Part shown: positions 9,931-11,532 of the stretch, piece by piece
How positions within the stretch are numbered: position 1 is the first letter of the stretch
Layout: each line of letters opens with the position of its first letter
DNA from: Saccoglossus kowalevskii
Lineage: Eukaryota; Hemichordata; Enteropneusta; Harrimaniidae
DNA: 11,532 nt
NCBI RefSeq assembly: GCF_000003605.2
Contig: NW_003118940.1
Span: 35,374 to 46,905, forward strand
Direction: 5' to 3'
Program-made: the position numbers and the translations under genes
Notes under the pieces: generated by a model
The model's input: the letters and a program-made list of their open reading frames with translations, nothing else
What the model was told of the DNA's origin: nothing
The model's database searches: none

Positions 9931-10094
9931 GAGGCAAATATAAAGTTACAATCAAGACAAATGAGATGCCATCTGCTGGCACTGATGCAACAGTATCTAT
10001 TACAGCCTATGGTAAAAAAGGCAACTCAGGACCATTGATACTTGGTGGTGGTGATGGTAATACATTCCAGTCGGGTAACATTGATGAATTTACG
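9931..10094 (+). CDS. RP1-like protein, third recognised exon: N-terminal half of a PLAT/LH2 domain (gene continues beyond window)
   Basis: The acceptor is TTCTACTTTTAG|GAGGC. The first two bases complete the split codon from the previous exon (A+GA, Arg266), an exact phase match. Residues 267-320 read GKYKVTIKTNEMPSAGTDAT, VSITAYGKKGNSGP and GNTFQSGNIDEFT. This is the classic start of a PLAT domain: YKVTIKT, AGTDA.V.IT.YG, GNSG, then F..G..DEFT. PLAT domains are beta-sandwiches that bind lipid or protein partners and are repeated in LOXHD1 of hair-cell stereocilia. The second half (the usual G....I.I.HD..G..P.W block) is absent, so another exon must follow. The likely end is ACG|GTTAGT at 10094 (phase 0), but the boundary lies inside a tandem repeat that copies this donor, so later ends are possible. 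The frame stays open to 10427, giving 26-residue repeats that I read as intronic duplicates. Confidence 0.8.
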
Positions 10095-11058
10095 GTTAGT
10101 CATTTACCAATATTGATACTTGGTTATGGAGATGGTATTTCAGTCCACTCAGGTAACATTGATCGAATTACAGTAAGTCATTTACCAACATTGACACTTG
10201 TTGGTGGTGATGGTAATACATTCCAGTCGGGTAACATTGATGAATTTACTGTTAGTCATTTACCAATATTGATACTTGGTTATGGAGATGGTATTTCAGT
10301 CCACTCAGGTAACATTGATCGATTTACAGTAAGTCATTTACCAACATTGACAGTTGGTGGTGGTGATGGTAATAATTCCAGTCGGGTAACATTGATGAAT
10401 TTACGGTTAGTCATTTACCAATATTGATACTTGGTTATGGAGATGGTATTTCAGTCCACTCAGGTAACATTGATTGAATTACAGTAAGTCATTTACCAAC
10501 ATTGACACTTGGTGGTGGTGATGGTAATACGTTCCAGTTGGGTAACATTGATGAATTTACGGTTAGTCATTTACCAATATTGATACTTGGTTATGGAGAT
10601 GGTATTTCAGTCCACTCAGGTAACATTGATCGATTTACAGTAAGTCATTTACCAACATTGACACTTGGTGGTGGTGATGGTAATACATTCCAGTCGGGTA
10701 ACATTGATAAAATTACGGTTAGTCATTTACCAATATTGATACTTGGTTATGGAGATGGTATTTCAGTCCACTCAGGTAACATTGATCGATTTACAGTAAG
10801 TCATTTACCAACATTGACACTTGGTGGTGGTGATGGTAATACATTCCAGTCGGGTAACATTGATGAATTTACGATTAGTCATTTACTACCAAACATTGAC
10901 ACTTAGTCATGGAGATGGTAATTCAGTCCAGTCAGGTAACATTGATCGATTTACAGCAAGTCATTTACTACCAAACATTGATACTTAGTCATGGAGATGG
11001 TTATTTAGTCCAGTCAGGTAACATTGATCGATTTACAGCAAGTCATTTACTACCAAGC
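10034..11058 (+). repeat. 78-bp tandem array, 13 units, made of duplicated PLAT-exon end plus 5' splice site
   Basis: Units start at 10034, 10112, 10190, 10268, 10346, 10423, 10501, 10579, 10657, 10735, 10813, 10895 and 10977. Most are 78 bp. Unit 5 is 77 bp, and units 11-13 are 82 bp through a 4-bp insertion (TTTACTACCAAAC). Two types alternate: A (GGTGGTGGTGATGGTAATAC, TTCCAGTCGG, GATGAATTTACG) and B (GGTTATGGAGATGG, TTTCAGTCCACTCAGG, GATCGATTTACA). Unit 1 covers the last 61 bp of the PLAT exon and the first 17 bp of the intron, so each unit repeats the exon/intron junction. Being 26 codons long, units 1-4 read through in frame. Unit 5 has a 1-bp deletion and unit 6 a TGA. Confidence 0.95.
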
Positions 11059-11532
11059 ATTGGGCCATTCCAGTTTATATCTGCACCCCCCCTGTTGATG
11101 AGCTTGTGTGTTTACTTCATACAGGGTATAATTTCCATGGATGTATAAGTCATACAAAGTTTTATTTCCAAATCACCATTCACCATACAGTGATGGAAAT
11201 CCAAAACTATAGTTCCTACTTACGGTGTTGATGAGTTCCTTTGTGCCACCATACAGAGTAGGATTTCCAAATATAACTCTTATATGCTAATTCAAAAATA
11301 TTTATTTGACAATAGAAATCCAAACTAGTCCTGATTCACGGTGTTGATGAGCTCATTCGTGCCACCATCCTTATCTAATTTCAGTAATAACTATTTCATA
11401 CTGGCCCAATTTTTTTACCATATACAGTCAGAATTCCAAGTTTTTTTAGTCATACTGTTGGAAATCTAACCTCATCAACCGGTATGTGGCGAGATAAACT
11501 AGGCCATATTTTATTTAGTAGCCATAACTGCC
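11059..11532. repeat. Downstream intron sequence with short diverged repeats
   Basis: GTTGATGAG recurs at 11094, 11227 and 11343. The last two are followed by a shared GTGCCACCAT. CTCATCAAC at 11471 is an inverted copy. Motifs such as CATACAGTGATGGAAATCC, CATACAGAGTAGGATTTCC and CATACTGTTGGAAATC recur between them. This looks like a decayed repeat or non-autonomous element fragment of unknown family. I see no coding exon, and the missing PLAT second half is not here. Confidence 0.45.

Larger units (their letters stand above)
1346..10094 (+). other. Gene span: RP1-like DCX-DCX-PLAT gene, 3' incomplete
   Basis: The three exons join as 1346-1978, 4996-5158 and 9931-10094 in one continuous frame of about 320 codons without stops. 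All splice sites are GT-AG. Intron 1 is about 3.0 kb and intron 2 about 4.8 kb. The promoter, the 5' noncoding exon and the 3' end are outside what I can identify. The fusion of tandem DCX domains to a PLAT domain differs from human RP1 as I know it, which has a long unstructured tail after DCX2. It may be the ancestral or invertebrate form of the family (inference). Confidence 0.75.

Noticed and set aside
10502-11148. Open frames in the 78-bp array as independent genes
   Set aside because: They are continuations of the same tandem units after the 1-bp deletion and stop; the starting ATGs have no gene context.

Overview
The window looks like nuclear DNA from a non-vertebrate, probably aquatic, animal. 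It is AT-rich and intron-rich, with consensus splice sites, large repeat-filled introns and a gene family found in animals. I cannot fix the phylum from sequence alone.

Only one gene is recognisable. It lies on the + strand and I could follow three coding exons: 1334-1978 (ATG at 1346), 4996-5158 and 9931-10094. Their phases fit exactly (0, then 1, then 0). The joined frame encodes about 320 residues: two doublecortin (DCX) domains followed by the first half of a PLAT/LH2 domain. The DCX pair strongly resembles vertebrate RP1 (oxygen-regulated protein 1), a microtubule-binding protein of the photoreceptor ciliary axoneme. The gene is incomplete at both ends: a 5' noncoding exon is implied but not found, and the rest of the PLAT domain must lie downstream.

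The rest of the window is mostly repeats. From left to right they are: a 58-bp tandem repeat at the left edge (1-290); unremarkable upstream DNA with a few palindromes (300-1330); intron 1 (1979-4995), with X-box-like motifs around 3027-3314 and a three-copy tandem repeat of about 324 bp (3915-4860); intron 2 (5159-9930), mostly a satellite of about 4 kb with a 28-bp unit (5212-9209, about 140 copies) that starts only about 54 bp after the exon donor; and, at the PLAT exon, a 13-unit array of 78-bp repeats (10034-11058). Each 78-bp unit copies the last 61 bp of that exon plus the first 17 bp of the following intron, so the 5' splice site itself has been multiplied. The last 470 bp hold short diverged repeats and no coding signal.

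The most unusual features are the array of duplicated exon/intron boundaries and the intronic megasatellite, both inside a gene of a ciliary protein family.
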